A stretch of DNA of 8,927 nucleotides from Selenomonadaceae bacterium (lineage in GTDB: Bacteria > Bacillota > Negativicutes > Selenomonadales > Selenomonadaceae): contig JAFTEG010000159.1 of NCBI GenBank assembly GCA_017453765.1, forward strand, positions 1 through 8,927, written 5' to 3'. Shown piece by piece: positions 1 through 5,903 of the stretch. Position numbers and translations under genes: made by a program. The notes beneath the pieces are model-generated. The model saw nothing but the letters and a program-made list of their open reading frames with translations. It ran no database searches and had not been told where the DNA came from. Every line of letters starts with the position of its first letter. Position 1 is the stretch's first letter.

Positions 1-18
1 AGTAACAAAAAGAAACAT

Positions 19-75
19 GTCCGCAGAAGTCGCGTCCGGCGACTTGCGCGGACGGGCGCACGTCCTTGTGCGCCC
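19..75. repeat. Two adjacent inverted repeats (hairpins) upstream of flgH
   Basis: The first hairpin spans 19-53. Its outer arms are GTCCGC (19-24) and GCGGAC (48-53), its inner arms AAGTCGC (27-33) and GCGACTT (39-45), with a 2-by-2 internal bulge and a 5-nt loop. The second starts at the next base, with arms GGGCGCAC (54-61) and GTGCGCCC (68-75) around a 6-nt loop. No T-run follows either hairpin, so a standard intrinsic terminator is unlikely. A TAA at 3-5 could be the stop of an upstream gene, and flgA would be usual there, but too little is visible to say. The structure could be an RNA processing or stability element at the 3' end of that gene, or a REP-like dispersed repeat. The pairing is directly visible; the role is unknown. 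Confidence 0.6.
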
Positions 76-138
76 CGCCATAATTGCGGCTGTTACGTAA
101 TTTGCAAATTTTTCAATTTTGAGTTATTCAACACCGCC

Positions 139-153
139 TAACTACTAACTAAC
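139..153. repeat. Two heptad repeat units abutting the flgH SD
   Basis: TAACTAC followed by TAACTAA and a C sits just before the flgH ribosome binding site (AAAGAGGTG, 154-162). The same pair with one mismatch ends the C/T-rich array upstream of the Lrp-type gene (3056-3069). It therefore looks like a remnant of the same repeat family. Confidence 0.5.
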
Positions 154-170
154 AAAGAGGTGATTTATTG

Positions 171-752
171 ATGTGGAAAAAAATTTTTGTCGTGACATTG
201 GCATTAATGTTCGGCGTAACGGCGTTTTCAACCGGCGAAGCACGATCACTTTGGCAAGACCGCACACACAGCATTTATGCCGATAAAAAGGCGCGAAACG
301 TCGGCGACATTTTAACCATTGTCATAAGCGAATCGACTACGCAAACCGCTACAAAGTCAAGGACAAATTCAAAAACTTCGGAAATAAATTTGGACGCGGG
401 CGTAGGCATTTTTCGCTTTTTGAAGGCGGCCTCTGCAGGCGGCAGTGATTCATTTGAGGCGGACGGCTCGGCAAGCGATACCAATCGCTACAGCGGCAGA
501 ATTACGGTCACCGTAGTTGAAGTGTTGCCGAACGATAACATGATTGTCGAAGGTACGCAGTCAATTTGGCAAAACCGTGACGAACATAAAATTACTCTGC
601 GCGGAATAATTCGCCGTGACGATGTGCTTATGGATAACACGATACCTTCTTACAAAGTTGCTGACGCCACGATTAAATTTGACGGCAAAGGTCCGCTTAA
701 CGCCAAACAGCGGCAGGGTATTTTGACGCAGGTTTTCAACTTCCTTTTCTAA
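171..752 (+). CDS. flgH: Flagellar L-ring protein FlgH, without lipobox
   Basis: FlgH forms the outer-membrane L-ring, the bushing through which the flagellar rod passes. Residues 5-18 are a hydrophobic signal segment, and a plausible signal peptidase I site follows A24 (GEA|RS). The family core is clear: SLWQDR near 26-31, ARNVGDILTIVISE (41-54), SGRITVTVVEVLPNDNMIVEG (108-128, key GRI, VLPN and EG), and the C-terminal VADATIKF...GPLN (163-177). At 193 aa it is shorter than the roughly 230 aa of E. coli FlgH, and it has no cysteine near the cleavage site, so it is not an obvious lipoprotein. ATG at 171 lies 10 nt after GAGG; a TTG at 168 in the same frame is equally well spaced and would add one residue. 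flgI and flgJ follow, but two foreign-looking small genes separate flgH from flgI. Identification is firm. Confidence 0.93.
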   Translation: MWKKIFVVTLALMFGVTAFSTGEARSLWQDRTHSIYADKKARNVGDILTIVISESTTQTATKSRTNSKTSEINLDAGVGIFRFLKAASAGGSDSFEADGSASDTNRYSGRITVTVVEVLPNDNMIVEGTQSIWQNRDEHKITLRGIIRRDDVLMDNTIPSYKVADATIKFDGKGPLNAKQRQGILTQVFNFLF

Positions 753-758
753 ACTAAA

Positions 759-1109
759 ATGTATAACGATTTTGAAGAAAATTTTATAATCCCGCAAAGT
801 CTCGGCGCAATGGCTAAAACTTTCTACGTGAAAGCCGCTAAACCCGTAGCAGGTCAAGAAAATTTGCATTTAAAACCCGGTTCAACTGTTACAGGTGTTA
901 AAGTCATTGCCTCCGGCGAAGAAATTCGCGAAGTAGAAAGGTTGATAAGAGATTATCCTTTGCCTAACGGTGAAAAAACAAAATCCAAAGATTGGTACAA
1001 GGTCAGAGGTACTGCCGTTGTTACAGACGGAGTTACCGAAAGTGTCGAAGAAGTGCATTGGTATCAGTGCAAGGATATTGGCAAAGTGGAATATAAACAA
1101 AAGTTTTAG
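759..1109 (+). CDS. Unrecognised 116-aa protein between flgH and flgI, possibly toxin-domain-like
   Basis: I do not recognise this protein with confidence. It is soluble, with no signal peptide or membrane segment, and mixed alpha/beta in appearance. Residues 1-40 are followed by GVKVIASGEEIREVERLIRD (46-65), then DWYKVRGTAVV (78-88) and a C-terminal EEVHWYQ...IGKVEYK (97-114). From memory, a VEV-x-AGKG / W-x-x-x-(K)G / E-x-HWY / GK-V-x-F-K layout occurs in small domains at the C terminus of phage head-morphogenesis proteins and polymorphic toxins; this is a weak, unsearched resemblance. It begins only 6 bp after the flgH stop, in the same frame, and has no visible SD, so translation probably depends on coupling to flgH. 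An internal ATG at 810 is an alternative start, also without a good SD. No such gene belongs to the standard flgH-flgI-flgJ order, and its bases look A/T-richer than flgH or flgI. The coding call is good; the function is open. Confidence 0.72.
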   Translation: MYNDFEENFIIPQSLGAMAKTFYVKAAKPVAGQENLHLKPGSTVTGVKVIASGEEIREVERLIRDYPLPNGEKTKSKDWYKVRGTAVVTDGVTESVEEVHWYQCKDIGKVEYKQKF

Positions 1110-1125
1110 ACGGCGGGTGATAATG

Positions 1126-1353
1126 ATGAATTTAAGGTACATAGGCGACGAAAAAAAAGTTTCATTTATTAAGGGTAAAGTTTACAGTGCAAAAAAAATC
1201 TCTGACAAATTCGGAGAATGCTACGCTATTTTTGACGAAGGCGATGATTGGTATCGTTATGGTGTTCAGTTCGTCGAAAAAAACTTTGATGTACTTGCTG
1301 AAACAGAAATTAGTGGCGGAATCACTTCAGAACCGGCTTTGAGATTTGCCTAG
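1126..1353 (+). CDS. Small unrecognised 75-aa protein, candidate partner of the preceding gene
   Basis: This is a short acidic protein beginning MNLRYIGD. It has no signal peptide or membrane helix, and probably forms a small beta-barrel-like fold: RYIGDEKKVSFIKGKVY, then GECYAIFDEGDDWYRYGVQF, then a variable tail. Short proteins of this layout (RYIG, a KGKVY turn, a D/E-rich DDWY segment) are, as I recall, common orphan genes in rumen and gut Firmicutes and often sit beside phage or toxin-like genes. An ATG at 1123 is in the same frame; 1126 is preferred because it lies 8 nt from the GGG of the GGCGGGTGA SD. It starts 16 bp after the previous gene and its TAG stop is embedded in the flgI SD, so it is in the flagellar transcript. 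An immunity or antidote role is only inferred from its position and size. Confidence 0.7.
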   Translation: MNLRYIGDEKKVSFIKGKVYSAKKISDKFGECYAIFDEGDDWYRYGVQFVEKNFDVLAETEISGGITSEPALRFA

Positions 1354-1366
1354 AGAGGTAATACTT

Positions 1367-2476
1367 ATGAAAAAAATATTTTCAGCAATGGCGTTGCTTG
1401 CACTTTTAACGCTGATGTGTTCGACGGTATTTGCCGAATCGGCAACAACGCGAATAAAAGACATTGCAAGAATACAAGGCGTACGCAGTAACCAGTTAAT
1501 GGGTTACGGACTTGTAATGGGTCTGCAGGGTACGGGTGACTCCGATAAAATTGCGCAGACGATTAATTCAACTATCTCGGTGTTGCGAAATTTCGGAATA
1601 ACCGTCGACGACTCGGACTGGAAAGCTAAAAATGTTGCGGCGGTAATGGTTACGGCAACACTGCCGCCATTTGCACGCGAAGGTGACGTTATAGACGTTA
1701 CGGTTAGCGCAATGGGCGACGCAAAAAGTATTCAAGGCGGCACGCTTATTCAGACGCCTTTGTTAGCGGCGAACGGTGAAGTTTATGCCGTTGCACAAGG
1801 ACCGGTATCAACAGGCGGTTTTGTCGCAGGTTCAGGCGGTAACCGTGCGCAAAGAAATTTTCCGACCGTAGGTACGACGCCAAACGGCGCTATCGTTGAA
1901 CGTACGGTGGAAGATGAAATCGGTACGCGCGGACAAATTTCACTCAGCCTTTCAAATGCAGATTTTACTACGGCGGCACGCATTGCCGACGCCATTAATC
2001 AAAATTACATGGGTGCGGCGAAGGCGGCTAATGCGGGGCGCGTCGATATCCTTATACCCGGCTATTACCGTACGAATGTTGTAGAGTTCATTGCGTCGAT
2101 TGAAGAGCTTGAGGTACTGCCGGACAACATTGCAAAGATTGTTGTAAATGAGCGTACCGGTACCATAGTTATGGGCGGCAACGTGACGGTTGACGAATGC
2201 GCGATAACTCAAGGCGGCTTGTCAATCAAAGTCACGCGCGACACTGAAACATCACAGCCTAACCCCTTCTCGTACGGCACGACCATTGTTACAAGCAACG
2301 GCGACACGGAAGTTGATGAAAAGACTTCCAATTCAATCGTAATGTCACCTACGGCGAATATTAATGACATTGTAGGTGCGCTTAATGCGGTTGGTGCTAC
2401 GCCGCGCGATTGCATTTCGATTTTGCAGGCTATGAAGGCGGCGGGTGCCATTCACGCGACTTTAGAAATTATTTAG
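1367..2476 (+). CDS. flgI: Flagellar P-ring protein FlgI
   Basis: FlgI assembles the P-ring in the peptidoglycan layer and, with the FlgH L-ring, forms the rod bushing of diderm bacteria. The 369-aa length matches the family (about 365 aa in enterics). A Sec signal peptide occupies residues 1-23 (MKKIF, hydrophobic core, VFA|ES). The diagnostic N-terminal block follows: RIKDIARIQGVRSNQLMGYG (29-48) and GLQGTGD (52-58). NVAAVMVTA, PPFAREGD and GGTLIQTPL are in the middle, with VVNERTGTIVMGG later. The C terminus carries GALNAVGATPRDCISILQAM and ends in HATLEII, as in Salmonella FlgI. ATG at 1367 lies 8 nt after the SD AGAGAGG; the frame is open 21 bp further upstream, but that would skip this SD. 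The SD overlaps the stop of the preceding small gene, so the two are probably translationally coupled. Two TAG stops lie in tandem at 2474-2479. Confidence 0.96.
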   Translation: MKKIFSAMALLALLTLMCSTVFAESATTRIKDIARIQGVRSNQLMGYGLVMGLQGTGDSDKIAQTINSTISVLRNFGITVDDSDWKAKNVAAVMVTATLPPFAREGDVIDVTVSAMGDAKSIQGGTLIQTPLLAANGEVYAVAQGPVSTGGFVAGSGGNRAQRNFPTVGTTPNGAIVERTVEDEIGTRGQISLSLSNADFTTAARIADAINQNYMGAAKAANAGRVDILIPGYYRTNVVEFIASIEELEVLPDNIAKIVVNERTGTIVMGGNVTVDECAITQGGLSIKVTRDTETSQPNPFSYGTTIVTSNGDTEVDEKTSNSIVMSPTANINDIVGALNAVGATPRDCISILQAMKAAGAIHATLEII

Positions 2477-2481
2477 TAGCT

Positions 2482-2513
2482 GGATCGATAGATCAATAGA
2501 TCGATGGATCGAT
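2482..2513. repeat. Octanucleotide tandem repeat, four copies
   Basis: There are four consecutive 8-bp units of the form (G/A)GATC(G/A)AT, starting 5 bp after the flgI stop. Units 1 and 4 are identical (GGATCGAT); units 2 and 3 differ by one or two bases. It contains four GATC (Dam-type) sites in 32 bp. The period of 8 differs from the 7-bp repeats elsewhere in the window. Confidence 0.8.
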
Positions 2514-2520
2514 AGTTTTC

Positions 2521-2541
2521 AGCTCTAAGCTCTAAGCTAAC
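2521..2541. repeat. Heptad tandem repeat just upstream of the flgJ SD
   Basis: Two exact copies of AGCTCTA are followed by a third degenerate unit, AGCTAAC, ending 4 bp before AGAGG, the flgJ ribosome binding site. Period and end sequence (CTAAC) match the heptads near flgH and the Lrp-type gene. Confidence 0.65.
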
Positions 2542-2558
2542 ATCAGAGGTGATAAATT

Positions 2559-2963
2559 ATGCAGATAGACGGTTCACTTTTAATGCCGCAGATGAATCCC
2601 ACAAACTCGGCGGCTACCGGTTCACACCTTATTCAGCAAGAAGGACGCTTTCAAGCAGAATTGGACGCCGCACATAAACGCCTTGACCAAGCTACTAAGT
2701 CAGGCATAATGACGGACGAACAAATTGCGCAACGTAACCAAGACATTAAAGACGCCTCCATACAATTGGAAGCGCTTATGCTTAAAATGCTGTACAATGA
2801 CATGTGGAAGACCGTGCCGAAAGATGAGCTTTACGGCGATGATAACGCAATGGACATTTACCGCGATATGTATCACGAAGAGTTGACTAAGCAAATGGCG
2901 ATGGACGGCGGTATTGGTCTTGCCGACTTCATTTATCAGCAACTTACAAGTACGCAGAAATAG
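2559..2963 (+). CDS. flgJ: FlgJ-type rod-binding protein, without muramidase domain
   Basis: This 134-aa protein matches the N-terminal rod-binding domain of FlgJ, the cap or scaffold on which rod subunits polymerise in the periplasm. The domain lies at about residues 63-130: IQLEALMLKMLYNDMWKTVP (68-87), then DELYG, AMDIYRDMYHEELTKQMA (97-114), then GGIGLADFIYQQL (117-129). The peptidoglycan hydrolase half of enteric FlgJ (about 313 aa in total) is absent, which is common outside the gamma-proteobacteria; a separate hydrolase would be expected elsewhere. There is no signal peptide, as expected for this domain, which is exported by the flagellar system. ATG 2559 lies 9 nt after AGAGG. It is the last recognisable flagellar gene here, separated from flgI by 82 bp of tandem repeats. 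Confidence 0.9.
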   Translation: MQIDGSLLMPQMNPTNSAATGSHLIQQEGRFQAELDAAHKRLDQATKSGIMTDEQIAQRNQDIKDASIQLEALMLKMLYNDMWKTVPKDELYGDDNAMDIYRDMYHEELTKQMAMDGGIGLADFIYQQLTSTQK

Positions 2964-2973
2964 GATTTAGGTT

Positions 2974-3012
2974 TTAGGGGCTAGGGGTTAGGGGCTAGGG
3001 GTTAGGGACTAG
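2974..3012. repeat. G-rich heptad array with G-quadruplex potential
   Basis: Consecutive 7-bp units alternate between TTAGGGG and CTAGGGG from 2974 to 3001, then TTAGGGA and a partial CTAG. The result is four runs of four G and one of three, each separated by 3 nt, on the + strand, which is also the RNA sense of flgJ and the following gene. It starts 11 bp after the flgJ stop. A GGGTT/AACCC inverted repeat (2999-3003 with 3013-3017) overlaps its end and could compete with quadruplex folding. The array belongs to the same family as the C-rich one at 5904-5980. Confidence 0.85.
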
Positions 3013-3020
3013 AACCCTCT

Positions 3021-3069
3021 TCACTCCTCACTCCTCACTCTTCACTCTTCACTCCTAACTCCTAACTAA
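3021..3069. repeat. C/T-rich heptad array upstream of the Lrp-type gene
   Basis: Seven consecutive 7-bp units: TCACTCC or TCACTCT five times, then TAACTCC and TAACTAA. The array ends about 4 bp before the SD GAAGGGA (3073-3079). Together with the G-rich array it fills nearly the whole gap between flgJ and the regulator. I see no convincing promoter in this gap, so the regulator may be read from the flagellar transcript or from a promoter I cannot identify. Confidence 0.85.
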
Positions 3070-3087
3070 CCCGAAGGGAATGTTTTA

Positions 3088-3567
3088 ATGAAAGAACTTT
3101 TGGAAATATTGCAAGGCAACGCAAGAATTTCTACGGCAGAGCTTGCCTCCATGTTGCAAGTGCCGGAAGAAGAAATTAAATCGCAAATAGCACTGCTTGA
3201 ACAGGAAAAAATAATTCTCTCCTACAACACGCTGATTAATTGGGAGCGCTACGGTGAAGAATTTGTCACGGCAGTCATTGAAATAAATTTGACGCCGCAA
3301 CGTGAGGTAGGTTTTGACGCGCTGGCAGAAAGAATTTGCCGCTTTGACGAAGTTCGCGCCGTTTACCTTATGAGCGGCAATTTTGATTTACTTGTCGAAG
3401 TGCAGGGAAAATCGCTGAAAGAAATTTCTACCTTCGTTGCAACGCGCCTTTCGACAATAGAAGGCGTTACGCAGACTCGCAGTCACTTCCTGCTGAAAGA
3501 GTATAAAAAGGACGGCATAATTTTAGAGGACGAAGAACAAGACCGAAGGTTGGTGGTTACGCCGTGA
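3088..3567 (+). CDS. Lrp/AsnC-family transcriptional regulator
   Basis: Lrp/AsnC proteins bind DNA as oligomers and sense amino acids through a C-terminal RAM domain. This 159-aa protein has the expected two parts. An N-terminal winged helix lies at about residues 1-53 (ISTAELASMLQVPEEEIKSQ at 14-33, then an ...LEQEKII wing). A RAM domain lies at about 60-138, including VTAVIEINL, VRAVYLMSGNFDLLVEV (89-105), and ISTFVATRLSTIEGV. It has a charged 20-residue tail (KKDGIILEDEEQDRR) beyond the usual end. ATG 3088 lies 9 nt after GAAGGG. Its stop overlaps the GTG start of the aminotransferase (GTGA), so the two are translationally coupled; regulation of that enzyme in response to an amino acid is likely but inferred. 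The family is firm; the effector is unknown. Confidence 0.92.
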   Translation: MKELLEILQGNARISTAELASMLQVPEEEIKSQIALLEQEKIILSYNTLINWERYGEEFVTAVIEINLTPQREVGFDALAERICRFDEVRAVYLMSGNFDLLVEVQGKSLKEISTFVATRLSTIEGVTQTRSHFLLKEYKKDGIILEDEEQDRRLVVTP

Positions 3568-4721
3568 CGTGGAGCGACAAGCTTAGTACTTCGGTTAAAT
3601 CAATCGCGCCGAGCGGCATAAGAAAATTTTTCGACATTGCCGCGCAGATGGACGACGTAATTTCTCTCGGCGTAGGTGAACCGGACTTCATAACCCCTTG
3701 GTCAATTCGTGAAAGTTGCGTTTATGGACTTGAACGCGGCTACACGAGCTACACTGCCAATCGCGGTATGCCGGAGCTTAGAAAAGAAATTGCCAAACAC
3801 TACAAGCGCCTTTACAATCTTGAATACGATTCCGATACTGACGTACTGGTAACCGTCGGCGTGAGTGAAGCGCTTGATATTGCCTTACGCGCGATTATTG
3901 AACCCGGCGACGAAGTTTTAATACCGGAGCCTTGCTATGTTTCCTATCAAGCTTGCACTGTCTTGGCAGGCGGCGTACCCGTTTCAGTGCCGGCTAAACT
4001 TGAAAATGAATTTCGCATTACGCCGGAAGAGTTGGAACCGCACTTGACGCCGAAAACTAAGGCAATGTTAATCGGCTACCCCAACAATCCTACCGGCGCG
4101 ATAATGACGCGGCGGGACTTGCAACGTATCGCGGAATTTGCCGAAAAGCATGACTTGGTTGTAATTTCAGATGAAATTTATGGCGACTTGACGTACAGTG
4201 GCTTGCATGAGTGTTTTGCCGCAATGCCGAATATGCGCGACAGGACGATTTTGTTGAACGGTTTCAGTAAAGCCTACGCAATGACAGGTTGGCGTATCGG
4301 CTACGCGTTGGGCACTGAAGATTGTATCGCCGCAATGACTAAGATTCATCAATACACCATGCTTTGTGCGCCGGTTACCGCGCAGATTGCCGCGATTGAG
4401 GCGTTAAAGCACGGCGAAAAGTATATGAAGAAAATGGTTGCCGAATACGACAGGCGGCGGAATTTGATTTACGACGGGCTGAATAAATTGGGTTTGAAAT
4501 GTTTTGAACCGAAAGGCGCGTTTTACATTTTCCCCGACATTACGTCTACCGGCATGACGGCGGAAGATTTTGCGGAAAAACTTATTCGCACTGAACGTGT
4601 GGCACTTGTACCCGGTACCGCCTTCGGCAAATCCGGCACCGGTCATGTACGTTGTTCCTATGCGACGAGCATTGAAAAAATTTCTGCCGCACTTAAACGC
4701 ATTGAAAAATTTTTGGCGTAG
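3564..4721 (+). CDS. PLP-dependent class I/II aminotransferase
   Basis: This is a fold-type I aminotransferase (AspC/PatA/aromatic branch) of 385 aa, the usual length. It transfers an amino group between an amino acid and a 2-oxo acid in the cytoplasm. The sequence shows GVGEPDF (36-42), YTSYTANRGMPELR (60-73), YPNNPTG (172-178, cofactor-binding N175), SDEIYGDL (202-209, D203 and Y206 contact PLP), and NGFSKAYAMTGWRIGY (232-247), whose K236 is the Schiff-base lysine. The substrate-carboxylate arginine is R363 in VRCSYAT. All key residues are present. The start is GTG at 3564, overlapping the regulator's stop by 4 bp. I cannot fix the substrate; aspartate, aromatic amino acids and alanine are all possible. 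Lrp-type regulator plus aminotransferase pairs are familiar in Firmicutes. A secreted peptidase gene follows after 42 bp with no visible terminator. Confidence 0.93.
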   Translation: MTWSDKLSTSVKSIAPSGIRKFFDIAAQMDDVISLGVGEPDFITPWSIRESCVYGLERGYTSYTANRGMPELRKEIAKHYKRLYNLEYDSDTDVLVTVGVSEALDIALRAIIEPGDEVLIPEPCYVSYQACTVLAGGVPVSVPAKLENEFRITPEELEPHLTPKTKAMLIGYPNNPTGAIMTRRDLQRIAEFAEKHDLVVISDEIYGDLTYSGLHECFAAMPNMRDRTILLNGFSKAYAMTGWRIGYALGTEDCIAAMTKIHQYTMLCAPVTAQIAAIEALKHGEKYMKKMVAEYDRRRNLIYDGLNKLGLKCFEPKGAFYIFPDITSTGMTAEDFAEKLIRTERVALVPGTAFGKSGTGHVRCSYATSIEKISAALKRIEKFLA

Positions 4722-4763
4722 ATGTCCGATTTTGGCTGAACGTCAGATTGGAGGTTGAGGAGT

Positions 4764-5873
4764 ATGAACGTTAAAAAGTTGGCGAAAAAAATTACAGCCG
4801 GTGTAACTGCCGCCGCGTTGGGTACCGCTTTAATTGTTACACCTACTGCGGAGGCTATCGGCTTAGGCGACGCGATTGGCATAGGCGTCGGCGTCATTGC
4901 CGCGAATGAACAGATTAATCAGGTTAAAAAGCAAATTGACATGATTAATAACACGGAAGAAGGCAGGCAAGCGCTTTATCAAAAATTCCGTGAAGAATAC
5001 GGCGTTGAGGAAGATTACGAGCTTAACGCGAGACTTGATAGAATTATGTCGAATTTGTCAGCAGCCGTTGCAAAAGTTGACGGCACGATTACAAGCAAGC
5101 CGTACCTTTACTTCATATCGCAAAATGACACTTTGAACGCCGGTTGCGGTATGGGTCACGTCATGATGGTTAATCGCGGGACGTTTAACTACATAGATTC
5201 GGACGACGAAATTGCCGCGATTGTCGGTCACGAAATGGGTCACGGGCAAAAAGATCACGCCGCAAGTTCGATTAAAAATAATCTCAATCAGCAACTTTTG
5301 GCGCAGGTAGGCGTTGCCGTTGCAGGCGGTACAACTCTTGCCAATTTAATCGGTTCACTTGCCCTTACGCATACCATTGCGGACTACGGACGCGGCAAAG
5401 AGGCTGAAGCGGACAATTTGGCGTGGGATTATATTTTGAACACGAATTACAATTTGGGCGCGCCTGCCGCAGTTATGCAGAAGTTTGTGGATCTTGAAAA
5501 GGGGCATAAGCGCTCCGGCATAGAAAGCTTTTTCAATCCGTCCGATCACCCCGACAGTTCAAAGCGCCGCGACAATTACGGCAAAAAACTTTATGAATAC
5601 AGTAAAAAGCACGCAGAAGTTGACAAGAAAGGCGTCGTGCTTGTGAACAAAAAAGCGTTCGTGACGCCTGCGCCGGTAGGTAAAATGTCCTCAGCCGAAC
5701 GCGCGTACTTTGTGCTGGGTAACCTTGCCGCCGCTTATCACAGGGGTTATGACAAGCAGGAGGCGACTGTTTCAAACGGCACGGTTTATCTCGGCAGTCA
5801 AGCTATTATTACGCCGGTTGAAGGTGACGAAGACGCCGCGACTTTGGCAACGCGTTTGAATGAAATTAAGTAG
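4764..5873 (+). CDS. Secreted M48-family zinc metallopeptidase
   Basis: M48 peptidases are gluzincins. This one is exported, with a signal peptide over residues 1-31 (basic MNVKKLAKK, hydrophobic core, AEA|IG), so it should act in the periplasm. The zinc site is complete: HEMGH at 156-160 (two His ligands and the catalytic Glu), and E213 in GKEAEAD as the likely third ligand. The substrate-cleft motif HPDSSKRRDN lies at 262-271. A glycine/alanine-rich hydrophobic stretch (about 180-202) lies between the zinc motifs, as in related proteins. In E. coli the periplasmic relatives BepA and LoiP serve outer-membrane protein quality control; a similar role is plausible in a diderm Firmicute but is inferred. 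The 369 aa include a C-terminal extension of about 100 residues that I do not recognise. ATG 4764 lies 9 nt after GGAGG (4750-4754); a TTG at 4755 is disfavoured. Probably co-transcribed with the aminotransferase. Confidence 0.9.
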   Translation: MNVKKLAKKITAGVTAAALGTALIVTPTAEAIGLGDAIGIGVGVIAANEQINQVKKQIDMINNTEEGRQALYQKFREEYGVEEDYELNARLDRIMSNLSAAVAKVDGTITSKPYLYFISQNDTLNAGCGMGHVMMVNRGTFNYIDSDDEIAAIVGHEMGHGQKDHAASSIKNNLNQQLLAQVGVAVAGGTTLANLIGSLALTHTIADYGRGKEAEADNLAWDYILNTNYNLGAPAAVMQKFVDLEKGHKRSGIESFFNPSDHPDSSKRRDNYGKKLYEYSKKHAEVDKKGVVLVNKKAFVTPAPVGKMSSAERAYFVLGNLAAAYHRGYDKQEATVSNGTVYLGSQAIITPVEGDEDAATLATRLNEIK

Positions 5874-5886
5874 GAACAGGGAACAG
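5873..5886. repeat. Two GGAACAG heptads at the M48 stop codon
   Basis: Two exact tandem copies of GGAACAG begin on the last base of the M48 stop codon (TAG, 5871-5873). They have the same 7-bp period as the neighbouring C-rich array. Confidence 0.6.
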
Positions 5887-5903
5887 AATTTCTCTTCCAT
5901 TTT

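Noticed and set aside
1..141. Open frames at the left edge (frame 1 to the TAA at 139, frame 2 to the TAA at 98)
   Set aside because: The translations are arginine/cysteine-rich and match nothing; the region is explained by hairpins and repeats.
561..869. Minus-strand open frames, such as the 102-codon one opposite flgH
   Set aside because: They are shadows of well-supported + strand genes, with no SD and no recognisable family.
2974..3069. CRISPR array
   Set aside because: The units are contiguous 7-mers with no spacers and no cas genes.
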